From Heracleum sosnowskyi (lineage: Eukaryota; Streptophyta; Magnoliopsida; Apiales; Apiaceae), in NCBI GenBank assembly GCA_030848705.1, contig CM061243.1, positions 123,883,659 to 123,947,658 on the forward strand: a stretch of 64,000 nucleotides of DNA, given 5' to 3'. The position numbers were made by a program, and so were the translations under genes. This document shows, in pieces, positions 1 through 11,068 of the stretch; within the stretch, counting starts at the first letter, position 1; each line of letters opens with the position of its first letter. The notes beneath the pieces are model-generated. The model saw nothing but the letters and a program-made list of their open reading frames with translations, searched no databases and had not been told where the DNA came from.

Positions 1-58
1 TAAATTAGGAAAGTGGCTAATTGGATAGTTAAAATTAGGAAAGTGACTATCTCAGGAT

Positions 59-720
59 TAGGACTGAGCAAAACTGAACCGAAAAACCGATTCGAACCGA
101 TATATCTCGGTTCGGTTTGGATTGAGTTTTTTCCAATATTTCGGTTATTTCGGTTTTTTGGATGAAACCGAAATAACATCGGTTCGGTTTGGTTTTCAGA
201 ATATTGGTTCGGTTAAAACCGAAAAGCCGAAATATTTTTATATGTTTTTTAAAATTATATATATATATATATATTAGCTTAAAACCAGTGCGATGCACGA
301 ATTGTTTGTAATAATTGTTACTTTTATGTTTTAATAGTTATTAAAATAAATAAGTAGATTTTGTCCGTGATATTTTTGAGAAAGAAAGTATTTTAATAAG
401 GAAAAATAGAAAAATTAACATGTTTTAGTTGAAAAAAGTGTTATTCTCTGTAATGTTTTTAGAAAAAACGGGAATTTTGTTTGAAAAAATCATGTATGTT
501 AGCTGAAAAGGTAAATGATTATAAATAATGTTGCTATTTAATAAAAATTAATAATTTTTTAAATTTTTTATTTAAATTTCGCTTTTTTATAAACTCAACC
601 GAAAAACCGAATTATTTTGTTTCGGTTTTCGATTTTCGGTTTCACAAAATGGATATTTCAGATTTTCGGTTGTTCTAATTCGGTTGGTTTTTAATCGAAT
701 TAACCGAATCATCAGCCCTA
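59..720. mobile_element. hAT-like MITE, 662 bp, with 8-bp target duplication
   Basis: The ends are imperfect terminal inverted repeats starting TAGGACTG at 59 and TAGGGCTG on the complement from 720. They are flanked by CTCAGGAT (51-58) and CTCAGGAG (721-728), an 8-bp target duplication with one mismatch, as expected for hAT elements. The outer thirds are rich in GGTTCGGTTT and its complement, so the single strand could fold extensively. The interior is AT-rich and non-coding. At 275-300 it holds a reversed stem-loop followed by CTAA that resembles a Helitron 3' end, possibly an older inserted fragment. The insertion is confirmed by an uninterrupted copy of the same flanks near 1618-1800. The superfamily is inferred from TSD length and TIR. 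Confidence 0.7.
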
Positions 721-1617
721 CTCAGGAGTCGGGATCTTTATTCTCATACACATAACATATTAACAAAATTTTAAATTTCGAATCACCGTAATAACATATT
801 AATATTATCTATTTCAAAAATTAACAAAGAACTTAAATATTGAATCTTTTAAAGTTGAATAAATATATGTGTTTTGCACAGGGTAAACCCGCAACACAAA
901 ATAATTATTCAAAAACATATGATTTTATTTTTATCCATAAATTTGATCGTCATGATATAATACCATAGAAATAACAAGAATCATTAAACTTTAAAATAAA
1001 TAAATGAGAATCATGAGATGTTTGAACTCTATCAACAACGTATCAAATATAAAAATTAATATTATTATCTCTTAAAATATTAAAAAAAACTAGAATTTTG
1101 GTCGATAAATGATGATAGTACTACAAAAAAGTAAGAACATATGAATCTTAAAAATAAATATATGGGAATTGTTGAATATAAAATCAAATAATATTTTATA
1201 TTTTAATCAATAAATTATTTTTTCAAAAATTCAAAGTCCGAAATTCGTCAATAATATATAATAATTATTAATTTATCTAATGTAAATTATGTATAAATAT
1301 ATAACAAATATTAATTTATCTAATGTAAATATATAATTATTTATATCGTGTATCCGAAGGTAAACACAAAAGTGGGTTATAATCTTTCCAAAATACTAAA
1401 TTTTCGTGTAAAATGTTATAAGATCTAGCTGTTGATATGAAATTGCGGGCTAAATAAAGGCTCAACCTCGCTGTATAAGTACATATTTGGTGCTTGTATT
1501 TGTTTCGATGTGGGATCTAAGTTGTTATGAAAACTTGAGCCTCATTTCATTTCTGATGAGGCACTAGAATTGTTATTCGATGAACATCACTACTGTTCAA
1601 CTCCATACATGTAGGCT

Positions 1618-1800
1618 ACTCGAGTGACTAATTAAATAGTTAAAATTAAAAAAGTGACCATCTCACGAGTCGGATCTTTACTCTTGTACTCATAACATAC
1701 TAACAAAAATTTAAATTTTGAACTACTGTAACAACATATTAATATTATTTATTTTAAAAATTAATAAAAAAATTAAATATTGAATATTTTAAAGTTGAAT
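1618..1800 (+). repeat. Paralogous copy of the MITE flanks (empty site)
   Basis: This stretch repeats, at roughly 85% identity by eye, the sequence that lies at about 12-58 joined to 721-840. At the equivalent of the MITE insertion point the sequence runs straight through (CATCTCACGAGTCGGATC). Both copies therefore descend from one older repeat, and the copy at 12-840 later received the MITE. I cannot name the host repeat. Confidence 0.6.
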
Positions 1801-1842
1801 AAATATACATAAAATATATCTGTATATTGGCCTTTTTTTTTT

Positions 1843-2605
1843 AAATGGCCAATATATAATATTGAGCACCCGTATGGCTTAACTTTAATATTTTAGCTGC
1901 CCGATTTCATTCCGTCAAGTTTCAGTAACGGACGTTAGTTTAATTTCTAATGAAAATATGTTTCAAGGATAGAATGGTAAAATCAGAAAAAGTTATCCCA
2001 TCAATTATTGTACAGTATACATTATCAATTAGTCTCCCTTCAAAAGAAAATTCCTCATTTCCCGTCTTTCCCTGATCGTGTTAAAACACCAACCTAAGCG
2101 AATCTCAAACTGCAATTAAATCGAAGAGTAGATGACTTCGAAAATCGGATCCAAAGAAGATCTTAACAAGTACAAAAAGTATAAAGAATAACATACCTCA
2201 GGATCCATCAACCCACCTACCCACCTGAAAAATTCACAACCACGACTTCATAAAACACAACTAAGAAATCTTCGACCCGTATTGACATCAGTCCGAGCAG
2301 TTGTCTTCACATCCCAATTCCCACAATAGCATCTCTAAGACATAATTTCTGTGTAACAATCTTCTTTGTATATAAATATATAAAGGAGTTCAATTTTACC
2401 TTTCAAAGCTTAGGATTTGGTAATAGACAATTGGAGATATATGTACAGGCATGTAAGTAGGAAAACAACCGTTAAAAATTGAAATTCCAACTTTACCTCT
2501 CTACCATTAACGTCCGTTACTGAAACTTGACGAAATGCAATCGGGTGGCTAAAATATTAAAGTTAAGCCATGCGGGTGCTCAATATTATATGTTGGTCAT
2601 TTTTA
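1843..2605. mobile_element. Element with ~100-bp terminal inverted repeats
   Basis: Positions 1843-1938 and the reverse complement of 2507-2605 match at about 85-90%. They share the blocks ATATAATATTGAGCACCCG and CAGTAACGGACGTTA. The 570-bp interior is less AT-rich than the surroundings and shows no open frame. Long TIRs of this kind suggest a Mutator-like non-autonomous element, but I could not fix a 9-bp target duplication, so the superfamily is open. Confidence 0.5.
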
Positions 2606-5600
2606 TGCAAAAATATTATACCTCAAGCCATCATCGTGCAATTAAGTCTTGTTTTTATGTCATAAGTGATATTTATCTTAAACTCCTAATTAAATATTAT
2701 TGTGAGTGATATTTGTTTTGAACAATTAATTAATTAATTAATAATCAATAGAAAACTAAAAGTTTGAAATATCTCTTATATTCTTATGTATTTTACCTAG
2801 TAGAAAAGTTGAAAGATAAGTATCATATTTCAGTCAAATAAGTTGTGGTTGAAGAAACTGGAAAACTATATTTAAGGTCTAAGAAATCAATGACATATGA
2901 GCAGGGTTGTAATTTAAACCGAGTGCAGAAAGGTTTTATTAATTTTTTACCTCTAGTATATTCGAATACGTACAACAGATGTCACTTAGATAGGCATAAG
3001 CGATATTACGAGGAAAGCGGAACATGGTCAAGTTTTCTTCAACATGCCGAAGAGAATGATAGAGAATGAAAATCAAAGAAAAATTTTATTTGTATCAGTA
3101 AATAGATTAATTATATGTATTAGAGAAATAAGCGTATTTACATATTTATTTTATGTAGGGCTAGTAGTTTACTATATTTGTAACTTATTTATAATAATCC
3201 CAAGGCAACGCTTCTAAGTTCCTTCCAGTTGTTAGTTGAATTTAGGTTTGTTGTAGGCCTTCTCTTTCCATTTTTAAGCACGTTTTAGCACTAGTACATG
3301 ATTACATAATAGATAATACCTCACATTTTTTCTAAATCACTTTAGATCGTGAAATTTATATTAACATAGGTCATGGTATCACAACTACTTTTGGAACATT
3401 GTCATCAAATTATGAAGTTGTTGAAATAAAAACAAAAATTATTGCATATCAAAGGATTTTAGATTCTTTTATATCATGATCGTAAGAACAAGTGTTCAAT
3501 CTGAGTCCTAGGAGAAGTTTCAGATGTCATTCCACACTTTGGCAGCCTTTACTGTTTACGAGTTGGCCGGCCAACTAAGAGTCTCTTGCGAGTGGTACCA
3601 TTTGTACGAACTAAAGTATTGTGCAACAACAGTAAACAGTTAATTCCTATATTTATAAAGCTAAAGACTAATATAGTTCAGTAACAATTAATTGTTTTTA
3701 TTGCTTTCCATAGTCCATACTTCCAACCCGTATACACTTGCCTATCAATTCCATAGTCATATATCAAATGGCTGAAATAAATCAATTTTGTTCTGACTGT
3801 TTATCCTTCAAGCCACTCAAACCAACGATTTAAATGAGAAGCCTAAGAAACAAGAAGTGATGAAAGTCTGCTCTTAAGTAGAGCAACAATCGTGAGGATT
3901 GTCAATTTAGTTCAAATTGTACAGTATGTTAAACTAGATAATTTTTGAGTCTCGAAAGAAAACTTGTGAGGAAAGTCTCGGAAAGCTGAAGATAGAGGAC
4001 ACACTAACATGGCTTCTATTTGGTTGATTTCTATTAGAGTTTGCAGCTAGGACCGGCTGAAATCTGTGGCTGCATTAGCCAGATAATAATAGACCAATGT
4101 CAGGACAAGAAAGAAACAACTAATGTTAGGCCACCTCAAATATTCGGCAATAGGTTACATAAATTGCCCAGTTTAGTAGTAATGATGTTATTAAGTAACT
4201 GTTCCAACAAAAAAATTCACCTGGTCTAGTAATGGTGAAAGACATGAAGTGCATTACTATACAGTTTCCGTTCATACTCGGGTATGTGGCAGTGTTCCGT
4301 GGACAGGTATTTTGTAGCTATCTGCCGAAGGCCTCTCTTAGTCTTATAAATGTTGCTAGGGCGGCTGAACGGGGCAATCTAACTACATTTGGAGTTGGTT
4401 AGAATAATTGGTCTAGGAAATTTCGGGGATGTTGTGCGATTTTACAATACAGCTCAGAGGTTCATATTACCTATTTTTAGCTACAGTGTCTGACATAATT
4501 TGAGAGTAATTTTAAGCATAAGCTTCACTTATACTTCCACCTGTTGCATGCATATCTAACAAAGAAGACACTACAAACCTTTGCACGAGTAACTAATAGT
4601 GTTTTATGAAATGTGACTCCTTCAATCATTCAGCAAATATTAACAACAAATAGTACCAAACCTCCTATTTTACTCAAGACAATGACAACCACCTTTCAAA
4701 GTTAATGCCTTAAATATCATTATTCTTAAGCAGAAGGAATCATATTAGAATTATCTTTTCTGATCCTACGCTAGGCAATAGTAATATTCGTGCCTTTAGA
4801 CGTATGAACAAATTACAATTATTTGCAAAGAAGAGATCCATTCCCGTTTAGATGATGTTTTGTTCAGGAAGCTGGAGACTAGAGTTAATTAACTAAACAA
4901 AGTATACAAAAAAATATAAGTACTGGTATCAAACTCACACGATTTCAGTTTTAACAGATAATCCCCCAAGTGAAACATGAGCAGGCATGTACAAGATTTT
5001 AAGTATATAACCTCCACGATAGAAAAATATGAACTTATAACCTATGATGTAGACAGAGTTACTTGTACATGGTAGCTAATAAATGATATGGATCGACCTG
5101 CTACTGATTACTAAAGAACTCAGAGAACATAATTACACCACCTTGGAGGCTTCTCCAAAACAAAAAGGTGAAAGATATTGGGAATTGGAAAGTATATCTT
5201 TATATCTGTCATTATCTTGATCATATCCAAAAAACATACAAAGCTTTCATTATTTAACTATATATTAGGGTTGGTTATCGCGTACTACACTCTCCAGCAG
5301 GGCCGGCTCCAACAAATTTTGGGGCATCATCACAACAGTGATACTCCCATAACCCACATTGTAAATTTTTTAATTTTGTGCTCATAAAATTCAAGGAAAG
5401 CATGATAAGAAAATTTCTAGGAATTTAACAAAATACAACATTGTAACACATGCTAGAGAAAAAGATATTACACATACTAGCACAACATTAACATCTAACC
5501 TCATAAGTATGAGCAGTACTCAGGCAGCTGTGCACATCTACGATTGAATATCTTAACACTTAAGGGAGCCAGTTCCAGTACCACATACCTGGTACAAATA

Positions 5601-6813
5601 TAATTCAAAGATAATTCAGAAAATAGCACTTTTCATAAAATTACCAATTTTGGTATACCTGTTGGTTAGACATAAATATGACGCGTTAGATTGAGATTTT
5701 ATGCTCCATGTTAACCATATAACTCTCCTAAGTCCTTCACAGGCATCACCTCTAAAGCACCAAAACGGTGGAGTTCATATAAAAATTTGTAATGCTTATT
5801 GACATGGTATTTAGGAAGAATTTAAAGCCAAAAACTAAGAAAGGAAAAAATTTATTAAGATCATTACCAAAATTTAAGAAAAAAATATTATTTATCAAAA
5901 TTATCACTTGTAACTAGAAAATCGTTACCAATTTGCCATCCAAGCTATTAAAATCTTAATATGACTTCAAGACTTCGTCATAGTGCTCGTAAAATATTTA
6001 CTTAGCTTAAAACTTCAAATCTCTAAATTATAGCAAGGTACCTGATAAGGCACATTTTCATGATCGACTTTAAATAACAATCAAACTTAATTAGCATGTT
6101 ATTAAGCTTCCGTAAACGCAAATTTCCACTACTATCACTCCCGTGAATAGTAGGCATTTTCCACTTCTATAAAATATAGTCCTTTTTCCATTAACTACTA
6201 AACAGGCTTAAATTTAAATTTCTCGACAATCTCGAACTTGTGTATTTCAAAAGTAATGCAATCACAAACTGTTTAACTCTACATTCATCGATATCACCGG
6301 GAAAAAAAACACTTTAACAAACACATTTTAAGTGATACAAGTTGTAATTTTCATGTACACACTTAATTAGCTTACAAACACCACAAGTTATACATATAAA
6401 ACAAGTGATTGATAGATACATACAAGCAGTACTGATGTTTGTTTATACATACAAGTATGTGTATTGCACCAATTAGTGAAGTGTTAGGATCGCCGGAATT
6501 GAGACCGGAGACGACGATATTTGAATTCCTGCAAGTTTGGCCGTGATTAACGGAAGCGAATTGGCCGGAAATTACTCCACCGGAGATTTATACAGAGAGA
6601 GAGAGAAGAGAGTAGTATTGATGTATACAGTAAAGAGGAGTTGATCTTGGGCTTTAAGTATGGGTACCAAACATTGGGCCCAAGGTTAGTTAATCTATGA
6701 TAGCACAACATGTTGTACATGTTGTATTTTATTCATGTTATATTACAGTTATACCCCTTCAGAACTAAGAAAGTTTTAAGAAATGAAACCTTGTTGTTGG
6801 GAATTAAACCTAT
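2606..6813. other. Gene-poor stretch, no supported gene
   Basis: AT-rich DNA with only short open frames of 60-75 codons and no recognisable domain. Around 5296-5330 the sequence AGGGCCGGCTCC followed by ATTTTGGGGC resembles a widespread plant repeat motif, possibly a hAT terminus, but no second end was found. Around 6480-6600 the minus strand is richer in CCGG words and CT repeats, as in a plant 5' leader, without an open frame behind it. This could be a decayed gene start. Confidence 0.4.
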
Positions 6814-8509
6814 GACCTCTCAATCACAACCATAAACATATAAATCACCTCTGCAACCACTGAACTAAGCGCACAATTTAGTAAATATTAGAACTCTTTA
6901 AATAGATGCATGATCAATGATTTTCTTTTTCTTTTTTGTCTCTTACATATCATTCATCTATTGATTTCTTGAAAAACTTTTTATATCTTCATGTACACAA
7001 AAGCATTCATGTATCTACTTAATTAAATTAACGATACATGTATTATTAATTTTCTTAAAAAAGTTAAAAATCAAAATCTTTATAGAGTCGTTTATTGGAC
7101 AATTTTTTTTTCAATTATTCTAATCTTTTATTTATCTATTATTTTATTTTATATATAATACATCTATATATCGCATTTCTTTTAATATAAAAATGTTCCT
7201 ACTATTTAAAATCAAATTTATACGTTTCTGAACTTACAAATGTATATAATTAAGCTGCACGCAAGTAAAAATTCAAATTTAATTTTAAAATAAGTTATTA
7301 TCATCACAGTAACACCCATAAAATCAAATTATAGATTTACTAATTTTTCAGATTTGTTCAGTGCTTATTAATGAACATATGACCTCTCAATCACAACCAT
7401 AAACATATAATTCACCTCTACAACCATTGAACTAAGCGCACAATTTAGTAAATATTAGAACTCTTTAAATAGATGTATGATCAATGCTTTTCTTTTTCTT
7501 TTTTGTCTCTTACATATCATTCATCTATTGATTTCTTGAAAAACTTTTTATATCTTCATGTACACAAAAGCATTCATGTATCTACTTAATTAAATTAACG
7601 ATACATGTATTATTAATTTTCTTAAAAAAGTTAAAAATCAAAATCTTTATAGAGTCGTTTATTGGACAATTTTTTTTTCAATTATTCTAATCTTTTATTT
7701 ATCTATTATTTTATTTTATATATAATACATCTATATATCGCATTTCTTTTAATATAAAAATGTTCCTACTATTTAAAATCAAATTTATACGTTTCTGAAC
7801 TTACAAATGTATATAATTAAGCTGCACGCAAGTAAAAATTCAAATTTAATTTTAAAATAAGTTATTATCATCACAGTAACACCCATAAAATCAAATTATA
7901 GATTTACTAATTTTTCAGATTTGTTCAGTGCTTATTAATGAACATATGACCTCTCAATCACAACCATAAACATATAATTCACCTCTACAACCATTGAACT
8001 AAGCGCACAATTTAGTAAATATTAGAACTCTTTAAATAGATGTATGATCAATGCTTTTCTTTTTCTTTTTTGTCTCTTACATATCATTCATCTATTGATT
8101 TCTTGGAAAACTTTTTATATCTTCATTTACACACAAGCATTCATGTATCTACTTAATTAAATTAACGATACATGTATTATTAATTTTCATAAAAAAGTTA
8201 AAAATCAAAATCTTTATAGAGTCGTTTATTGGACAATTTTTTTTCAAATATTCTAATCTTTTATCTATTTATTATTTTATTTTATATATAATACATCTAT
8301 ATATCGCATTTCTTTTAATATAAAAATGTTCCTACTATTTAAAATCAAATTTATACGTTTCTGAACTTATAATTGTATATAAATTAAGTTGCACGTAAGT
8401 AAAAAATTCAAATTTAATTTTAAAATAAGTTCTTATCATCACAGCAACACCCATAAAATCAAATTACAGATTTACTAATTTTTCGGATTTGTTCAGTGCT
8501 TATTAATGA
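6814..8509. repeat. Tandem repeat, 3 copies of a 567-bp unit
   Basis: The word GACCTCTCAATCACAACC begins at 6814, 7381 and 7948, giving two exact steps of 567 bp. Each unit ends near GTTCAGTGCTTATTAATGAA. Copies 1 and 2 are nearly identical, and copy 3 carries more substitutions and small indels. Unit content is AT-rich and non-coding. The short array points to local tandem duplication rather than a satellite. Copy 1 follows the word GGGAATTAAACCTATGACCTC, a tRNA-like phrase common in plant repeats. Confidence 0.9.
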
Positions 8510-8857
8510 AATAAGTTCAACCAATCAATAGACCCTATAGCCATAAGATGTGGGGGTTAGTCAAAAGCCTGAAAGTAGGAGAATGACGGAAAATAAAAAT
8601 AAAGTGGCCATAAGAATATTCTAGATATCATTTTCTTAGTGAAAATATGAGGAGTTTTAAAAATTAAATGAGAATGGCATAAAGTAAGTCTCGGTGAACT
8701 CGGGCAGTTTAAAATAATAGTAATTATTGCAATGAGTTTGTTTGAGATGTAGAGTCTATATTTACCAATGCATGCAAAGAGTTATCTCATCATTTTCTTT
8801 TCTCAAAACTCTTTCATCTAAAGCAGAAATATGTAGAGGAGCGGGAAGTTTCTAGAT

Positions 8858-9116
8858 GTGGGTTTTTTAAGGTTAATGTACATGCATTTACCCTTAATGA
8901 ACCTTTGTCTGGTGGAAAAGACTCTGGTATATGGATTGTAATATGAGGCAAATCAGGTGGGTCATAGTGACAATGGTTTTGGTGACGAAAAGGAACTTGA
9001 CTCTTAGGGAAAATGAATCGTGGGCTTTACTTGTTGGGTTGACGAGTGCGTTTTATGAGACAAAAAATAATATTCAGTTTAAATCGAACAATATAGCAGC
9101 CGTTAGGGAGCGGGAG
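8858..9116 (+). pseudogene. RNase H-like (RVT_3-type) domain fragment, broken
   Basis: Translating in two frames gives a degraded RNase H-like domain of the kind found at the end of plant non-LTR retroelement proteins. The first part reads K-V-N-V-H-A with S-G-I-W-I-V-I (8862-8943). After a shift come L-T-L-R-E-N-E-S-W-A-L-L-V-G-L and N-I-Q-F-K-S-N-N-I-A-A-V (about 8995-9106). The E-x-x-A-L and S-D-N-x-x-A-V landmarks of the family are recognisable, with the D replaced by N. A stop at 8944 and a frame change make it a pseudogene. Family assignment is from pattern recognition only. Confidence 0.45.
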
Positions 9117-9661
9117 TACTGACATTGATTCATTGGCCCAAATCGTGAAAGGGTGATTCAACAACTTGGGCAGAGAAAGAAAGAACCAAGCTAACGTTGA
9201 GGGTGAGGGCGGTGGAAGGGAGTCAAGATAGGCTCGCCAGGTTTCAGACAGATGATGGAGCAAGAAGCAGAACAAGGTTGGACGATTAAAGGCCTCGTTA
9301 ATCTTAGACCATCTCTGTCACATCCTCGTCCTAAATAAATCATTATTAACTCTTAAAAATGGATATTAAATCCCTTTGAATTAGTTAAGTAATATTTTTG
9401 GATTTTTAGAATTTTATTTGGAACATATTTAGCATTTTATGGGATAATTGAGTATAAATAGGTTTTAGGATTTAAAGGCAAATTTGAGGATCTATGATAT
9501 ACTTTAGGACATCGAAATGGTGTTGAAATTTCAAGATTTAATTTAAGGTTAATTGGGATTAAATAATTTTTTTATTTGGATGAATAGTGGAAAAGTTATT
9601 ATTCATTTTAGAGAATACTACAAATGTTTATTCGTCAATTTGAGAGATCTTTTGGATGGGT

Positions 9662-10906
9662 TGTTAGATATGAATACTACTAGAAACTAGACAGAGGGGG
9701 GGTGAATGGATAGTTTGATGTCTTTTCGAAACTTGAAACACAAGATAAGCTGTATATGATTATGCTATGTTATATGCGTAAAGTAAACAACACACACAAT
9801 CACTTTAATTCACTTTGTATTAAGCAAATTAAATACTACAGCTTTCAAAGAAATTCACAATCGAATTTCTGGCTTCTAAACAAGAACAGTTTGTGCTTGT
9901 TTGCTTACAGAGAAAGAGCTCTATGAAAAACAATGTATATCTCTTTTTTTTTTTACTATAGGGTGTGCACATTATATATATAACCTATACAAAACTAGTG
10001 CACACACCTAATTACACAGCTACCCCTTTTTGCAATTCCACTTTGTCTCACTATAGAAGGTTGGCTGTGACAGGAGGGACCACTTGCTTTCTGTTGGTCT
10101 TCCTGTATGTGTAGCTGCATGTTTCTTTTCTTTCTCTCCAAGTTTAGCTGTAGATTTGCCATCTGTATTTGGACCACCAGCCAGTAACAGATGCTTCCAG
10201 TATTTGTCTCCTTATCATCTTGAAATTGTACCTTGATTTGTCTTGTTATAAACGGCTAAGTGTTGATGTCGAGAACTCTAGCATGCTCCTGATTCTTGAC
10301 ATGTCGACATAGAGCAAGTTAGACTTTGCTATAAGAGGACTTTGCTACATATGATTGTCAGGAGTATGCGATGCTACTTTGGTGAGGACTTCTCGACATA
10401 GGCTTTGAAGACTTCTCGATACAGGCTTTTTATAGACTTCTCGACATAGGCATAGTGACTTCGCGATCTCAACACTTCTGGACATCAGTAATGAAGACTT
10501 CTCGACATAGTTCATTTATGGACTATGCGATGTAGAGACTTCACGACATAAGCTTTTTGGACTTCACGACATAGTTCATTCTGACTTCTCGACATGGGCA
10601 CTTAGACAAATTTCTGCAACTTATTTCTTCAAGGCCCTATTACTCCAATCCTGCTGCATGAACAAATTGAACTTCTACCAGGATGATTATTCCATGACCC
10701 TATATACAATCTAGTTGCAAGAAGTTAACTAAGCTCATTATAGAATTGAGCATTACAGAATGAGACTTATAACATGAACACAAGACAAGTACACTTGGAG
10801 ACATATACTATATCCCAGTGATAAAACACACTAGGTCATGTAAGTGACATTGTCACAAGATGTAGGCTTGTTATTAGTGGTATTCAGACATGTCTTGAGC
10901 CTAACA
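9662..10906 (-). repeat. Element A 3' LTR
   Basis: 1,245 bp with TGTTAG at one end and CTAACA at the other. On the plus strand it is the left LTR, hence the 3' LTR of this minus-strand element. It contains a TATA-like AT run at 9973-9984 (minus strand) and the motif array at 10265-10598 upstream of it. It differs from the partner LTR at about 17 sites plus a 4-bp and a T-run indel. Confidence 0.92.
10265..10598 (-). repeat. Element A LTR motif array (GACTTCTCGACATAG family)
   Basis: About 15 degenerate copies of a 15-16-bp motif, written here on the plus strand. Clear copies start at 10387, 10410, 10435, 10457, 10496, 10521, 10537, 10560 and 10583, with most steps of 22-25 bp and two of 16. 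Variants change the core (TCTCGACATAG, TCTCGATACAG, TCGCGATCTC, TCACGACATA, TATGCGATGTAG). Counting on the minus strand the array lies 0.3-0.6 kb from the LTR start and about 285-620 bp upstream of the TATA-like run. That is the usual place for U3 regulatory sites. Confidence 0.8.
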
Positions 10907-10920
10907 ATCTCCCCCAAATT
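10907..10920 (-). other. Element A polypurine tract
   Basis: Directly inside the 3' LTR the minus strand reads AATTTGGGGGAGAT. This is the position and composition of the plus-strand priming polypurine tract, and the same word stands in element B at 41767-41780. Confidence 0.88.
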
Positions 10921-11068
10921 GTGAGTAAGACTCTTAGGCACAATTTCATGTCTGATAACAAGCCTACTTTACATAAAAGGAAATAAAAAGCAAAGAGAAA
11001 AGAATAAGAATACTTTATATTGAGTTGAGTACAGAAGAAGAATTGAAAGCTTACAGATAGTTTGACAG

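Noticed and set aside
275..300. Helitron 3' end (reverse) inside the hAT-like MITE
   Set aside because: The hairpin plus CTAA fits, but no other Helitron sequence can be delimited, so it is mentioned only within the MITE entry.
2845..3069. 74-codon frame beginning M-V-E-E-T-G-K
   Set aside because: No recognised domain, splice partners or neighbouring coding DNA; the length is expected by chance.
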